Shown: positions 1-8,653 of the stretch, piece after piece | How positions within the stretch are numbered: the first letter of the stretch is position 1 | Layout: each line of letters opens with the position of its first letter | Assembly (NCBI RefSeq): GCF_014196625.1 | Contig: NZ_JACIDZ010000012.1 | Span: 1 to 64,000, forward strand | Origin: Martelella radicis | Lineage (GTDB): Bacteria > Pseudomonadota > Alphaproteobacteria > Rhizobiales > Rhizobiaceae | Length of the DNA: 64,000 nucleotides | Reading direction: 5' to 3' | Notes under the pieces: generated by a model | What the model saw: only the letters and a program-made list of their open reading frames with translations | What the model was told of the DNA's origin: nothing | Databases searched by the model: none | Program-made: the position numbers and the translations under genes

Positions 1-148
1 ACGAAAAATCCTAACCCTTGCAAACGCAATGCTAAGAGATCAGACCATGTACAAACCAGCCTGAACAGGTACAAAACAATACAGTTGCCAGGGCCGTATG
101 GCAAGGCCATCGCAGGCTGCGTTGCTGATTGCTGAGTCTTCGTCCTGC

Positions 149-182
149 GGCCCTGGATCCCGGCTCAAGGCCGGGATGACGG
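149..182. repeat. Dispersed palindromic repeat, single copy of the CCGGCTCAAGGCCGGGATGAC type
   Basis: A half-element reads ccctggatcccggctcaagg and then ccgggatgacgg. The same unit recurs at 12578-12695 and 28649-28764. In translation it yields the meaningless peptide HPGLEPGSR, so reading frames across it are not genes. The rest of bases 1-240 holds no convincing gene. Confidence 0.75.
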
Positions 183-240
183 CGGTGCGGGGATGGGGCG
201 TTGGCAGCGTTGCGGTCCAAATATCCGCCGAAAAATGACA

Positions 241-270
241 ACACCCCGAAAGCGACCGCTTTCGGGGTGT
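241..270 (-). terminator. Rho-independent terminator of the TRAP transporter operon
   Basis: A perfect 13-bp stem (acaccccgaaagc at 241-253 and gctttcggggtgt at 258-270) has a 4-base loop. Read on the minus strand it is followed by gttgtcattttt. It lies 26 bases past the stop of the large permease gene. Confidence 0.8.
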
Positions 271-295
271 CGTTTGTTCTGCTTGCGTAAGCGCC

Positions 296-2071
296 TCAGT
301 TGAAATTCAGGCTCGGCGGATCATCGAGATTGAGGCCGTCGCCGTTCGAACCGCCGTCCGGATTGTCGCCGAAGTCGGGGAGCGCGAAGGGATCGCTCGT
401 ACCGCCGTCTCCGCCGCCGAAATCGAGGTTGAACGGATCGTCGACGCTGCCGCCGAAGGAGGGCATCTCGATCGTCACCGAATCGGGATCAACCGTCACG
501 ACCTCGTCCTTGTAGTGGGTGACGAGCTTCGGGAAGAAGATCACCGCCAGGATGGCGAGGAACTGGATCACGATATAGGGGATGATGCCCTTGTAGATCT
601 GCAGCGTGCGCACGCCCTGCATGATCCGCCCCGTGCCCTTGTCCGTCCACTCGCCTGCCGGCGTGACCGAGCGCAGGTAGAACAGCGAGAAGCCGAAGGG
701 CGGCGTCAGGAACGAGGTCTGCAGGTTAAGGCCCAGGATGATGCCGAACCAGATCAGATCGATCCCCAGCGCCTGCGCCGGCGCCACCAGAAGCGGCACC
801 ATGATGAAGGCAATCTCGAAGAAATCGAGGAAGCAGCCGAGGATGAAGACGATGATGGTGACGACGATCAGGAAGCCGTATTCGCCGCCCGGCAGGCCCG
901 TCAGCAGTTCCTCGATCCAGACATTGCCGTTGATGCCGTAGAAGGTGAGGCTGAAGACGCGCGCGCCCATCAGGATCATCATCACGAAGGCGGAAAGCTT
1001 GGTCGTGCTGTCGAGGGCGTTCTTCAGCGACTTCAGGTCGAGCCGGCCCTTTGCGAGCGCCAGGATGAGTGCGCCGGTGGCGCCCATGGCGCCGCCTTCC
1101 GTCGGCGTCGCGATACCGAGGAAGATCGTGCCGAGCACGAGAAAGATCAGCGCCAGCGGCGGAACCAGGACAATGATCACCTGCTGGCTGAGCCGCGACA
1201 GGAGATTGAGCTTCATCCGGTCGTTGGCAATTGCCACCAGATAGACGATGACGACGCCGAAGACCATGGCCGCGACAAGCCGCCAGGCATCGCCGAGCCC
1301 GGTGAACAGGACATGATAGCCGAGGAAATAGAGCGCGACGGCAACCGCGATCATGACGAAGAGCGAGATGACGCCGCTGCCAAGCGTGCGTGCGGCCGCC
1401 GGCATGGCGGGTGCCGCCTTGGGGCGGACCATCGTGACGATGAAGACGTAGAGGCAGTAGGCGGCAATCACCATCAGCGAGGGATAGAGCGCGCCGACAT
1501 ACATGTCGCCGACCGAGCGGCCGAGCTGGTCGGCCATGACGATCAGCACGAGAGAGGGCGGGACGATCTGCGCCAGCGTGCCGGACGCGGCGATCGTGCC
1601 GGTGGCAAAGGAGCGGTCGTAACTGTAGCGCAGCATGACCGGCAGCGAGATCAGGCCCATGGCCATCACCGAGGCGGCAACGACGCCGGTGGTGGCGCCA
1701 AGAAGCGCGCCGACAAGCACCACGGCATAGGCAACGCCGCCGCGCACGGGGCCGAACAGCTGGCCGATCGTGTCCAGCAGGTCCTCGGCCATGCGCGAGC
1801 GCTCGAGGATGATCCCCATGAAGGTGAAGAATGGCACCGCCAGCAGCGTCTCGTTCGACATGATGCCGCCGAAGAAGCGGTCGGGGTGGGATTGCAGCAG
1901 CGGCCAGAACAGGGTGATCTCGGGCGAGATCGAGGAAAACTCGACGCCGAGCACGAAAAAGGCGAGCCCGCCGGCGGCGAGCGTGAAGGCGACGGGATAG
2001 CCCAGCAGCAGCATCGCCATCACGGTGATGAACATGATGGGGGCGAGGTTATGCGCGATCAGATTAATCAT
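296..2071 (-). CDS. TRAP transporter large permease (DctM family) with an acidic C-terminal tail
   Basis: The 591-residue protein is the large, substrate-translocating membrane subunit of a tripartite ATP-independent periplasmic (TRAP) transporter. It has many hydrophobic segments from the N-terminus to about residue 517 and typical DctM stretches such as GGAMGATGALILALAKGRLD and LNLQTSFLTPPFGFSLFYLR. Residues 518-591 form a hydrophilic, Asp/Gly/Pro-rich tail (for example DFGGGDGG) that most DctM proteins lack. The ATG at 2071 overlaps the end of the small-permease gene by 8 bases and has GAGGAC as ribosome site, so the two are translationally coupled. No binding-protein gene (dctP) is seen next to it. 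Substrate is unknown; organic acids are usual for the family. Confidence 0.93.
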   Translation of the reverse strand: MINLIAHNLAPIMFITVMAMLLLGYPVAFTLAAGGLAFFVLGVEFSSISPEITLFWPLLQSHPDRFFGGIMSNETLLAVPFFTFMGIILERSRMAEDLLDTIGQLFGPVRGGVAYAVVLVGALLGATTGVVAASVMAMGLISLPVMLRYSYDRSFATGTIAASGTLAQIVPPSLVLIVMADQLGRSVGDMYVGALYPSLMVIAAYCLYVFIVTMVRPKAAPAMPAAARTLGSGVISLFVMIAVAVALYFLGYHVLFTGLGDAWRLVAAMVFGVVIVYLVAIANDRMKLNLLSRLSQQVIIVLVPPLALIFLVLGTIFLGIATPTEGGAMGATGALILALAKGRLDLKSLKNALDSTTKLSAFVMMILMGARVFSLTFYGINGNVWIEELLTGLPGGEYGFLIVVTIIVFILGCFLDFFEIAFIMVPLLVAPAQALGIDLIWFGIILGLNLQTSFLTPPFGFSLFYLRSVTPAGEWTDKGTGRIMQGVRTLQIYKGIIPYIVIQFLAILAVIFFPKLVTHYKDEVVTVDPDSVTIEMPSFGGSVDDPFNLDFGGGDGGTSDPFALPDFGDNPDGGSNGDGLNLDDPPSLNFN

Positions 2072-2642
2072 TCGGCATGTCCTCGGTCATCATGTGGGCG
2101 GCATTGCCGGCGTCCGAATAAAGCGCATCGTCTTCCTTGAGATGTCCGGAGAGAACGGCCGCGCGCTTGATGATTTCCGAAAAGGCCTGCAGCAGGAGCA
2201 GGATGAAGCCGATCAGAATGAAGGATTTCGCCGGCCAGAGGATCAGCCCGCCGGCATTGGTCGAATGCTCGCCGCTTGCAAAGGAGCGCCAGAACCATGG
2301 CCAGGCCAGATAGATCATCATCCCGGCAAAGGGCACGAGGAAGATGATATGCAGCACCAGGTCGATCCAGTCGCGGGTGCGTTTGCTCCACGATGAGGAC
2401 AGAATGTCGATACGGATATGCTCGTTCTTCAAGAGCGCATAGGCGGCCGCCAGCATGAAGACGGCGCCGTAGAGATACCATTGCAGTTCCAGCATGGCGT
2501 TGGACGAAAGCGAGAAGAGCTTTCGGCTCACCGCATTGCCGGCGCTGACGAGGACTGCCACAAGGAGCAGCCAGGACACCGAATGTCCGATGAATTCATT
2601 CAGCCTGTCGATCGTACGGCTTATTGTTATCAGTGGTTTCAT
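2064..2642 (-). CDS. TRAP transporter small permease (DctQ family)
   Basis: This 192-residue membrane protein with about four hydrophobic segments is the small subunit that pairs with the large permease in TRAP uptake systems. The segment LLVAVLVSAGNAVSRKLF near the N-terminus and the ELQWYLYGAVFMLAAAYAL stretch match the DctQ pattern. The ATG at 2642 is chosen because GGAGG lies 6 bases upstream; an in-frame TTG at 2654 is less likely. It is the first gene of a two-gene minus-strand operon and is divergent from the aa3 subunit IV gene. The missing third component, the periplasmic binding protein, is expected elsewhere. Confidence 0.9.
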   Translation of the reverse strand: MKPLITISRTIDRLNEFIGHSVSWLLLVAVLVSAGNAVSRKLFSLSSNAMLELQWYLYGAVFMLAAAYALLKNEHIRIDILSSSWSKRTRDWIDLVLHIIFLVPFAGMMIYLAWPWFWRSFASGEHSTNAGGLILWPAKSFILIGFILLLLQAFSEIIKRAAVLSGHLKEDDALYSDAGNAAHMMTEDMPND

Positions 2643-2928
2643 TGGGGCCTCCAAACCGTCCGACCTCCATAGTGGAAGTTGTCAAGGTCACGCAACATGC
2701 CTTTGGTACAATATGGGATGAAAACGGCCCTCATTTTGTATTTTTCCGTCGGTTCCGGCCGGTCGGACGGAAATGAATTTCTTTTCGGCGCGTTTCGCCT
2801 CCGCCAGGATGCCGCCGCATTGTTGCCCGCAGCGCGCCAGATGTGGTAATCGGAAAAAGGATCGGGACATATGTCCGGAAAATGGCTGGTGCCGGAGGCC
2901 GGCAACGCCGGACTGACAGGAGGGATTG
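2643..2928. promoter_or_regulatory. Divergent intergenic region between TRAP genes and aa3 subunit IV
   Basis: These 286 bases contain no supported gene and must carry the promoters of both the TRAP operon (leftward) and the oxidase-subunit/transhydrogenase genes (rightward). The right end holds a strong ribosome site (AGGAGGG at 2919-2925). I see no clear operator or terminator here. Confidence 0.4.
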
Positions 2929-3153
2929 ATGCAGAATGTTGATACGGGCGCCACGAAGCCCGCGGACGAGATGGACTATGCGGAGCACGCGAACACCTAC
3001 AAGCTTTTCCTGAACGGCGCCAAATACGGCACGGTCATCATCGGGGCGCTTCTGGTGGCCATGGCCGCAGGGCTTGTCGGTCCGTTCGGATTTATCAGCA
3101 GCTTGATCATTTTCATTCTCATCAGCGCGATCGGTCTTTATATTCTTCGCTGA
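2929..3153 (+). CDS. aa3-type cytochrome c oxidase subunit IV
   Basis: A 74-residue protein with a polar N-terminus (DYAEHANTYKLFLNGAKYG) followed by two hydrophobic segments matches the small bacterial aa3 oxidase subunit IV family. That subunit is a peripheral, non-essential membrane component of the terminal oxidase. The ATG at 2929 follows AGGAGGG; the preceding TTG at 2926 is less likely. In many rhizobia this gene sits directly ahead of the transhydrogenase genes, as here (99 bases to pntA). The other oxidase subunits are not in the window. Confidence 0.85.
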   Translation: MQNVDTGATKPADEMDYAEHANTYKLFLNGAKYGTVIIGALLVAMAAGLVGPFGFISSLIIFILISAIGLYILR

Positions 3154-3251
3154 GCGTCCGTCCGGACGTATCTTTTCCTTGAAACGCGGCATGACAGACG
3201 CATTGCTGCGGACCTCTGTCGCGCGTTTCGATCTGTCTTTGGGAGACAAGC

Positions 3252-4403
3252 TTGAGCAAGACATTATTTGTGCCGAAAGAGACGGCCTTCGCGGAAACGC
3301 GGGTGGCGGCCTCGCCCGACACAGTGAAAAAACTGAAAGCGCTTGGCCTTGATATCGTTATAGAGACCGGCGCAGGCTTTGCCTCGGGGATCGATGACGA
3401 TGCCTTCAGGGATGCCGGCGCTGAAATCGCGGGCCTCGATGCCGCCGCCAATGCCGACGTGGTCTTCAAGGTCCGTCGGCCGGAACCCCACGAGTATGAA
3501 GCCTACAAGAGCGGCGCGATCGTCATTGCGATGATGGACCCCTACGGCAATGAGGAGGCGCTTGCCGCCATGGCCGGGAAGGGGATCTCGACCATTGCCA
3601 TGGAACTGATGCCGCGCATTACCCGCGCCCAGTCGATGGACGTCCTGTCCTCGCAGGCGAACCTTGCCGGATACCAGGCGGTCATCGAGGCGGCGGCCGT
3701 GTTCGACCGCGCCATGCCGATGATGATGACGGCGGCGGGCACCGTTCCTGCCGCGCGCGTCTTCGTCATGGGCGCCGGCGTCGCCGGGCTTCAGGCCATC
3801 GCGACCGCGCGCCGGCTTGGCGCCGTGGTCTCGGCGACCGACGTCCGTCCCGCGGCCAAGGAACAGGTCGCCTCGCTCGGCGCGAAGTTCATCGCCGTCG
3901 AGGATGACGAGTTCAAGGCGGCCGAGACCGCCGGCGGCTACGCCAAGGAAATGTCGGACGAATACAAGGCCAAGCAGGCTGAACTGGTGGCCGCCCACAT
4001 CGCCAAGCAGGATGTCGTCATCACCACCGCGCTGATCCCGGGTCGTCCCGCGCCGCGGCTCGTCACCCGTGAGATGCTGTCGGCGATGAAGCTCGGTTCG
4101 GTCGCCGTCGATCTCGCTGTCGAGCGCGGCGGCAATATCGAGGGCGCGGAAGCGGGCAAGGTCGCCACCGTCGAAGGGGTTTCGGTCATCGGCTACGTCA
4201 ACCTGCCGGGCCGGATCGCGGCCTCCGCATCGCTGCTCTATGCCAAGAACCTGCTCACCTTCTTCCAGACGCTGGTCGACAAGGAGAGCGGCGCAATCAA
4301 CATCAACCGGGAGGACGAACTCGTCGCCGCCACGCTTCTGACGCATGAAGGCGCGGTCGTTCATCCGAAATTCGGCGGCGCTGCCGCCGGGGGAGAGGCC
4401 TGA
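3252..4403 (+). CDS. pntAA: NAD(P) transhydrogenase subunit alpha part 1 (NAD(H)-binding domain)
   Basis: This 383-residue soluble domain I binds NAD(H) in the proton-translocating transhydrogenase, which reduces NADP+ with NADH at the expense of the proton gradient. An alanine-dehydrogenase-like N-terminal half is followed by a Rossmann motif (VFVMGAGVAGLQAIATARRL near residue 170) and the DVRPAAKEQVASLGAKF stretch. The start is TTG at 3252 with GGGAG upstream. It overlaps the next gene in a TGATG junction. Alpha is split into two genes, the usual alphaproteobacterial form, rather than one polypeptide as in E. coli. Confidence 0.96.
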   Translation: MSKTLFVPKETAFAETRVAASPDTVKKLKALGLDIVIETGAGFASGIDDDAFRDAGAEIAGLDAAANADVVFKVRRPEPHEYEAYKSGAIVIAMMDPYGNEEALAAMAGKGISTIAMELMPRITRAQSMDVLSSQANLAGYQAVIEAAAVFDRAMPMMMTAAGTVPAARVFVMGAGVAGLQAIATARRLGAVVSATDVRPAAKEQVASLGAKFIAVEDDEFKAAETAGGYAKEMSDEYKAKQAELVAAHIAKQDVVITTALIPGRPAPRLVTREMLSAMKLGSVAVDLAVERGGNIEGAEAGKVATVEGVSVIGYVNLPGRIAASASLLYAKNLLTFFQTLVDKESGAININREDELVAATLLTHEGAVVHPKFGGAAAGGEA

Positions 4404-4816
4404 TGGCTTTTGAAGATGTCACCAACTCCATCAACGAGGCCATGACCTCGCTGGAGCAGGCCAAGACCGCGCTCGGCAATTTCGAGGACGGCTCGCTGGC
4501 AGCCCTTGCCCACGGGGCAACGGGCGGCGCGATCGATCCCTTCGTCTTCCAGCTGGCGATCTTCGTGCTCGCCGTCTTTGTCGGCTATTACGTCGTCTGG
4601 TCGGTCACGCCCGCGCTGCACACGCCGCTGATGGCCGTTACCAACGCCATTTCCTCGGTCATTGTCGTCGGCGCGCTCCTGGCCGTCGGCCTTTCAGCGA
4701 GCGGTCTTGCAACCGGCTTCGGCTTCGTAGCGCTCATTCTCGTCGCTATCAATATCTTCGGCGGATTTCTTGTCACCCAGCGCATGCTGGCGATGTACAA
4801 GAAAAAGGAAAAGTAA
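4403..4816 (+). CDS. pntAB: NAD(P) transhydrogenase subunit alpha part 2 (membrane segment)
   Basis: This 137-residue protein supplies the alpha-chain membrane helices of the proton-translocating transhydrogenase. After a polar N-terminal 50 residues come helices including PFVFQLAIFVLAVFVGYYVV and further hydrophobic stretches ending in GGFLVTQRMLAMYKKKEK, the hallmark end of this subunit. Its ATG overlaps the stop of part 1 (TGATG) and pntB starts 12 bases after its stop, so the three genes form one operon. Confidence 0.95.
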   Translation: MAFEDVTNSINEAMTSLEQAKTALGNFEDGSLAALAHGATGGAIDPFVFQLAIFVLAVFVGYYVVWSVTPALHTPLMAVTNAISSVIVVGALLAVGLSASGLATGFGFVALILVAINIFGGFLVTQRMLAMYKKKEK

Positions 4817-4828
4817 GGCGGTTCGAAC

Positions 4829-6226
4829 ATGTCAGTCAATTTCGCAGCCTTGCTGTTCCTCGTATCAGCGGTTCTCTTCATTCTCGCGCTGCGCGGCCTG
4901 TCGCATCCCTCGACCAGCCGCAAGGGCAATATCTACGGCATGGTCGGTATGGCGATCGCCATCGGCACGACCCTGCTTCTGGCGCAGCCCGGTTTTTCGG
5001 CGCTGGTCTTCATCGTGCTGGCCCTGGCGATCGGCGGCGGCATCGGCGCCTATATCGCCCGCACCATTCCGATGACGGCGATGCCGCAGCTGGTGGCGGG
5101 CTTCCACTCGCTCGTCGGCCTGGCGGCCGTTCTGGTGGCTGCCGCCGCGCTCTATTCGCCGGAAAGCTTCAATATCGGCGTGCCGGATGACATTCATCTG
5201 CGCGCCCTGATCGAGCTTGCCATCGGCGCGGCTATCGGCGCGATCACTTTCACCGGGTCGATCATCGCCTTCCTGAAACTCGATGGTCGCATGTCCGGCA
5301 AGCCGATCATGCTGCCCGGCCGTCACGCGATCAATATCGCGCTTCTCGTGGCTCTCGTGGTCTTCGTGGTGTCGCTTTCGGCAACGGCGAGCCCGATTCA
5401 TTTCTGGCTGATCGTCATCATAGCTCTCGTACTCGGCGTTCTCATCATCGTCCCGATCGGCGGCGCAGACATGCCGGTCGTGGTCTCGATGCTGAATTCC
5501 TATTCGGGTTGGGCGGCTGCCGGCATCGGCTTCACGCTCGGCAACATGGCGCTGATCGTGACCGGGGCGCTTGTGGGGTCGTCGGGTGCGATCCTGTCCT
5601 ACATTATGTGCAAGGGCATGAATCGCTCGTTCATCTCGGTCATTCTCGGCGGCTTTGGCGGCGAGACGGCATCTTCGGGCGGCGGCGACCAGGTCGAGCG
5701 CAATGTGAAGACCGGCTCCGCCGACGATGCCGCCTTCCTGATGGAAAACGCCTCCAAGGTGATCATCGTGCCTGGCTACGGCATGGCGGTCGCCCAGGCC
5801 CAGCACGCGCTCAGGGAACTGGCCGATCTGCTGAAGGAGAAGGGCGTCGAGGTCAAATACGCCATTCATCCGGTTGCCGGCCGCATGCCGGGCCATATGA
5901 ATGTGCTGCTCGCCGAAGCCAATGTCCCCTATGACGAGGTGTTCGAGCTGGAAGACATCAACTCCGAATTCGCCCAGGCCGATGTGGCCTATGTGATCGG
6001 CGCGAACGATGTCACCAACCCGGCCGCCCGCGACGACAAGACCTCGCCGATCTACGGCATGCCGATCCTCGACGTTGACAAGGCCAAGACCTGCCTGTTC
6101 GTCAAGCGCTCGCTCGGCTCCGGCTATGCCGGTATCGACAACGAGCTGTTCTACAAGGACGGCACGATGATGCTGCTCGGCGACGCCAAGAAGATGACCG
6201 AGGACATCGTCAAGGCGATGGACTGA
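4829..6226 (+). CDS. pntB: NAD(P) transhydrogenase subunit beta
   Basis: The 465-residue beta subunit carries the rest of the proton channel and the NADP(H)-binding domain III. Residues 1-270 are almost wholly hydrophobic. Domain III begins near residue 290 and shows the diagnostic VPGYGMAVAQAQHALRELAD and YAIHPVAGRMPGHMNVLLAE motifs, then VIGANDVTNPAARDD and KRSLGSGYAGIDNELFY. Length and order match the family. It is the last gene of the operon and is followed at once by a strong terminator. Confidence 0.97.
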   Translation: MSVNFAALLFLVSAVLFILALRGLSHPSTSRKGNIYGMVGMAIAIGTTLLLAQPGFSALVFIVLALAIGGGIGAYIARTIPMTAMPQLVAGFHSLVGLAAVLVAAAALYSPESFNIGVPDDIHLRALIELAIGAAIGAITFTGSIIAFLKLDGRMSGKPIMLPGRHAINIALLVALVVFVVSLSATASPIHFWLIVIIALVLGVLIIVPIGGADMPVVVSMLNSYSGWAAAGIGFTLGNMALIVTGALVGSSGAILSYIMCKGMNRSFISVILGGFGGETASSGGGDQVERNVKTGSADDAAFLMENASKVIIVPGYGMAVAQAQHALRELADLLKEKGVEVKYAIHPVAGRMPGHMNVLLAEANVPYDEVFELEDINSEFAQADVAYVIGANDVTNPAARDDKTSPIYGMPILDVDKAKTCLFVKRSLGSGYAGIDNELFYKDGTMMLLGDAKKMTEDIVKAMD

Positions 6227-6246
6227 TCGGTCCAAACTGCGTTCCG

Positions 6247-6285
6247 ACGCCCCGGTCTTGCAGAAGTCCGGGGCGTTTTCGTTTT
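6247..6285 (+). terminator. Terminator after pntB
   Basis: The 9-bp GC-rich stem acgccccgg (6247-6255) pairs with ccggggcgt (6268-6276), and a run ttttcgtttt follows. It starts 21 bases after the pntB stop. Confidence 0.85.
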
Positions 6286-6367
6286 CGCGGGCGCCCCGAA
6301 GCCCACGGAACCTCCCCATGCGCTCCGGCGTTCAACTCAGACGATTGATCATGAGGAAACTGCCGTG

Positions 6368-7144
6368 ATGCTTGTCCGCCCGCTCTTTGTGTATCCGTTT
6401 CTCATTGTCGCGGGTCTTGCGACGATGAGCATGGATATGCCCGACAATCCGCCTGTGCCGGAACAGCGACCGGACGATCTTGCGACTGAAGCGCAGAGTG
6501 AGGCAGCGGAGCCCGCGGCGACGGCAACGGACGAAGAGGTGACGGAACAGGCCGCGCCCGAGGATCCGGCTCCACCGATGGAGGAGGCAGGCGAATTCGC
6601 CCGCTGCACGGCGGCCCTGACGGCGCTTGGCGTCGAATACGAGGTTCTGGAGACGATCGATGATCCCGGCCAGTGCGGGGTGGGGCGGCCGATCAAGGTC
6701 ACCAGGGCGCTTGAAGGCGTGCCGCTCGAGCCGGCCGGCACGATGCGCTGCAAGACGGCGCTCTCGCTCGCCAATTGGCTGTCATCCTATGTCGGGCCGT
6801 CCGCCGAGATTGCGTTCGGCGCCGGTACGAAGCTGACGGAAGTGCGTCAGGCCTCCACCTATGTCTGCCGCAACCGCAACAGTCGCTCCGACGGCAAGAT
6901 TTCCGAACATGCCAAGGGCAATGCCGTCGATATCCGCTCGTTGACCTTCTCCAACGGCAAGACCATCGACATGGTGCCGCGCAAGGAGGATGGCAGCTTC
7001 ACCGGCGCCTTCCAGCGCACGGCAAGCGCGTCTGCATGCCTGTTCTTCTCGACGGTGCTCTCGCCCGGCAGTGATGCGACCCATCAGGACCATATGCATC
7101 TCGACGTCATCGAGCGCAGCCGGGGCTATCGCTACTGCCGGTGA
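6368..7144 (+). CDS. Extensin-like C-terminal domain protein, probably exported
   Basis: A 258-residue protein starts with a hydrophobic N-terminus (VRPLFVYPFLIVAGLATM), likely a signal or anchor, then a Pro/Glu/Ala-rich linker to about residue 75, then the extensin-like domain with paired cysteines. The domain motif includes the stretch EHAKGNAVDIRSLTFSNGKT and DATHQDHMHLDV near the end, resembling the metal-site layout of LAS/VanY-type peptidases. Role is inferred as cell-envelope related; no enzymatic activity is established from sequence. The ATG at 6368 follows GAGGAA; a GTG at 6365 is adjacent. It converges with the next gene with a 15-base gap. Confidence 0.85.
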   Translation: MLVRPLFVYPFLIVAGLATMSMDMPDNPPVPEQRPDDLATEAQSEAAEPAATATDEEVTEQAAPEDPAPPMEEAGEFARCTAALTALGVEYEVLETIDDPGQCGVGRPIKVTRALEGVPLEPAGTMRCKTALSLANWLSSYVGPSAEIAFGAGTKLTEVRQASTYVCRNRNSRSDGKISEHAKGNAVDIRSLTFSNGKTIDMVPRKEDGSFTGAFQRTASASACLFFSTVLSPGSDATHQDHMHLDVIERSRGYRYCR

Positions 7145-7159
7145 TGTTTTGCTGCGGGC

Positions 7160-7519
7160 TTACGCTGCGACCCAGCGTCTTGCCTCGTCGATGGCTTCGG
7201 GCTGAAACAGCTTCACCTTGGCCGGTATCAGCACGCCGAACATGTGGGCGATGCGCGCCAGAGCGTGATCGCCGGTGACGAAGGCGATCCGCTCGAAATC
7301 GAAGAAATGGCCAAGGCCGAACTTGGTGTCATCCCACATCGCCCTCGCCTCGACGCCCTCAAGATCATCGCTCGTGGCGATCAGACAGCGGATCTTGCCC
7401 TTGCCAAGGCGGCTTTCCAGCGCCGGGATGAGGATTGTCTCATAGTCCTCGGCCGTGACCTTGCCGCTCATGGTCCAGCCGACGATATTTGCGGGCAGGT
7501 CGTTCATCATTCTGATCAT
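7160..7519 (-). CDS. SpoIIAA/STAS-like small protein, copy 1
   Basis: A 119-residue soluble protein belongs to the STAS/SpoIIAA-like group found singly in many proteobacteria, function unknown. It shows LPANIVGWTMSGKVTAEDYE near the N-terminus, a central beta-alpha pattern, and RIAFVTGDHALARIAHMFGV. It is clearly paralogous to the protein at 7679-8041, which has LPENIIGFTVHNALSANDYQ and SIAIVSNNRGFTQAVQMFGM at the same positions. The start at 7519 has GGAG upstream; a longer frame to 7594 lacks a good site. The two genes run in tandem with about 160 bases and a palindromic repeat between them. Confidence 0.85.
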   Translation of the reverse strand: MIRMMNDLPANIVGWTMSGKVTAEDYETILIPALESRLGKGKIRCLIATSDDLEGVEARAMWDDTKFGLGHFFDFERIAFVTGDHALARIAHMFGVLIPAKVKLFQPEAIDEARRWVAA

Positions 7520-7620
7520 GGCACGTCTCCGGATTGAAAGACGCGACACAAACGCAATTTTGTGGCGAAATAACGCCGTCGCGGCTTGCTTCAATCCGGA
7601 TCGACCCGTCGATTCAATAT

Positions 7621-7664
7621 ATTAGGGCGTCCTTTGTGCGTCCGAACGGACGCACGGCGCTCCA
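7621..7664. repeat. Intergenic repeat shared with 51005-51048
   Basis: The 44 bases starting attagggcgtcctttgtgcg match 37 of 44 bases at 51005-51048. Its inner part (gtgcgtccgaacggacgcac) is itself a perfect inverted repeat around the centre. It lies between the two STAS-like genes. Confidence 0.75.
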
Positions 7665-7678
7665 AGAGGCGTCCGCGC

Positions 7679-8041
7679 CTATTGTTCAAGCCAGGTGACG
7701 GCAGCGTCCTGCTGTTCGGGCTCGAACACCTTCACGTCCGCGTGAAACAGCATGCCGAACATCTGCACGGCCTGGGTGAAGCCGCGATTGTTGCTGACGA
7801 TGGCGATGCTCTTGAAGTTCAGTGGTTCCGACCGGCGGAAGGGCTGGCCGCCGCCTGCAGAGCCGATATCGGAGCCTGCGAAGTCCGTTGCGGTCACCAG
7901 AAGCAGCCGCAGGCCACCTTCGGTGGAACTTTGTTCCTCCAGCGCGGGCAGCAACACATTCTGGTAGTCATTGGCGCTCAGCGCATTGTGGACGGTGAAG
8001 CCGATGATATTTTCCGGCAGGTCTTCGATCTTCTCGAGCAT
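7679..8041 (-). CDS. SpoIIAA/STAS-like small protein, copy 2
   Basis: This 120-residue protein is the tandem paralogue of the one at 7160-7519, with matching motifs at both ends (PALEEQSS against PALESRLG, QMFGMLFHADVKVFEPEQ against HMFGVLIPAKVKLFQPEA). An insertion rich in Gly and Ser (DIGSAGGGQPF) sits near residue 60. Family members are small soluble domains without known catalytic residues; a ligand-binding role is only inferred. The two genes point leftward and the upstream 210 bases are comparatively AT-rich. Confidence 0.85.
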   Translation of the reverse strand: MLEKIEDLPENIIGFTVHNALSANDYQNVLLPALEEQSSTEGGLRLLLVTATDFAGSDIGSAGGGQPFRRSEPLNFKSIAIVSNNRGFTQAVQMFGMLFHADVKVFEPEQQDAAVTWLEQ

Positions 8042-8251
8042 ATAAGGCCTCCATTTTGCGTTTGTTTTAACGCGCCCGGCGCGGCAAGGCCAGTGAAAGA
8101 AGTTTGATCAATGCGTGCGGGGAGCTTCGGCCTGCCAAACGTCGCGCGATAAAACATGAGTGTGATAGTCATATTTATACTTTACCTTTTTTGTCATGTT
8201 TTATAGTGTCCTCCTGTCATCATCAAAACGGCAAGCGCCGGGAGGACGAAA

Positions 8252-8653
8252 ATGGCGAAGAAAAACAAGCGGAAGGCCGGCAAGAGCCAGTCGAATGCCT
8301 ATAACAGCGACGTTGCGCTCGTCGCCGATGCGCCTGAGGGGCTCAATGGTCGCAGTTTCCTTTATGTCGGTGGGCGGGACTGCCAGGTTGCCCATTTACG
8401 CGCGGTGGCGGACGATTTCGGCGCCGAACTGATCCATCATGACGGCGGGCTTCGCGAGGCGGTCTCGCGCATCGACAGGGTGCTGCCCTCGGTCGACTGT
8501 GTCTTCTGTCCGATCGACTGTATCAGCCATGATGCCTGCGTGCGCGTCAAAAGCGGCTGCAAGAAGTTCAAGAAGGCCTTCATTCCGCTGCGCAACGGCT
8601 CCAAATCCTCGCTGGAGCGGGCGCTTCAGACCATGAGCGAGCGCAATTCGTGA
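8252..8653 (+). CDS. DUF2325 domain-containing protein
   Basis: A 133-residue protein with a Lys-rich N-terminus (MAKKNKRKAGKSQ) and a DUF2325 domain from about residue 35. The diagnostic pattern is FLYVGGRDCQVAHLRAVADD, LIHHDGGLREAVSRI, and a cysteine pattern CVFCPIDCISHDACVRVKSG. The family is of unknown function and the conserved cysteines suggest metal or redox chemistry (inference). GGGAGGAC precedes the ATG. It stands alone, divergent from the STAS-like pair. Confidence 0.85.
   Translation: MAKKNKRKAGKSQSNAYNSDVALVADAPEGLNGRSFLYVGGRDCQVAHLRAVADDFGAELIHHDGGLREAVSRIDRVLPSVDCVFCPIDCISHDACVRVKSGCKKFKKAFIPLRNGSKSSLERALQTMSERNS

Noticed and set aside
32-244. Open frame on the minus strand of about 70 codons
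   Set aside because: It crosses the dispersed repeat and yields HPGLEPGSR, a typical repeat-derived peptide; no ribosome site or family match.
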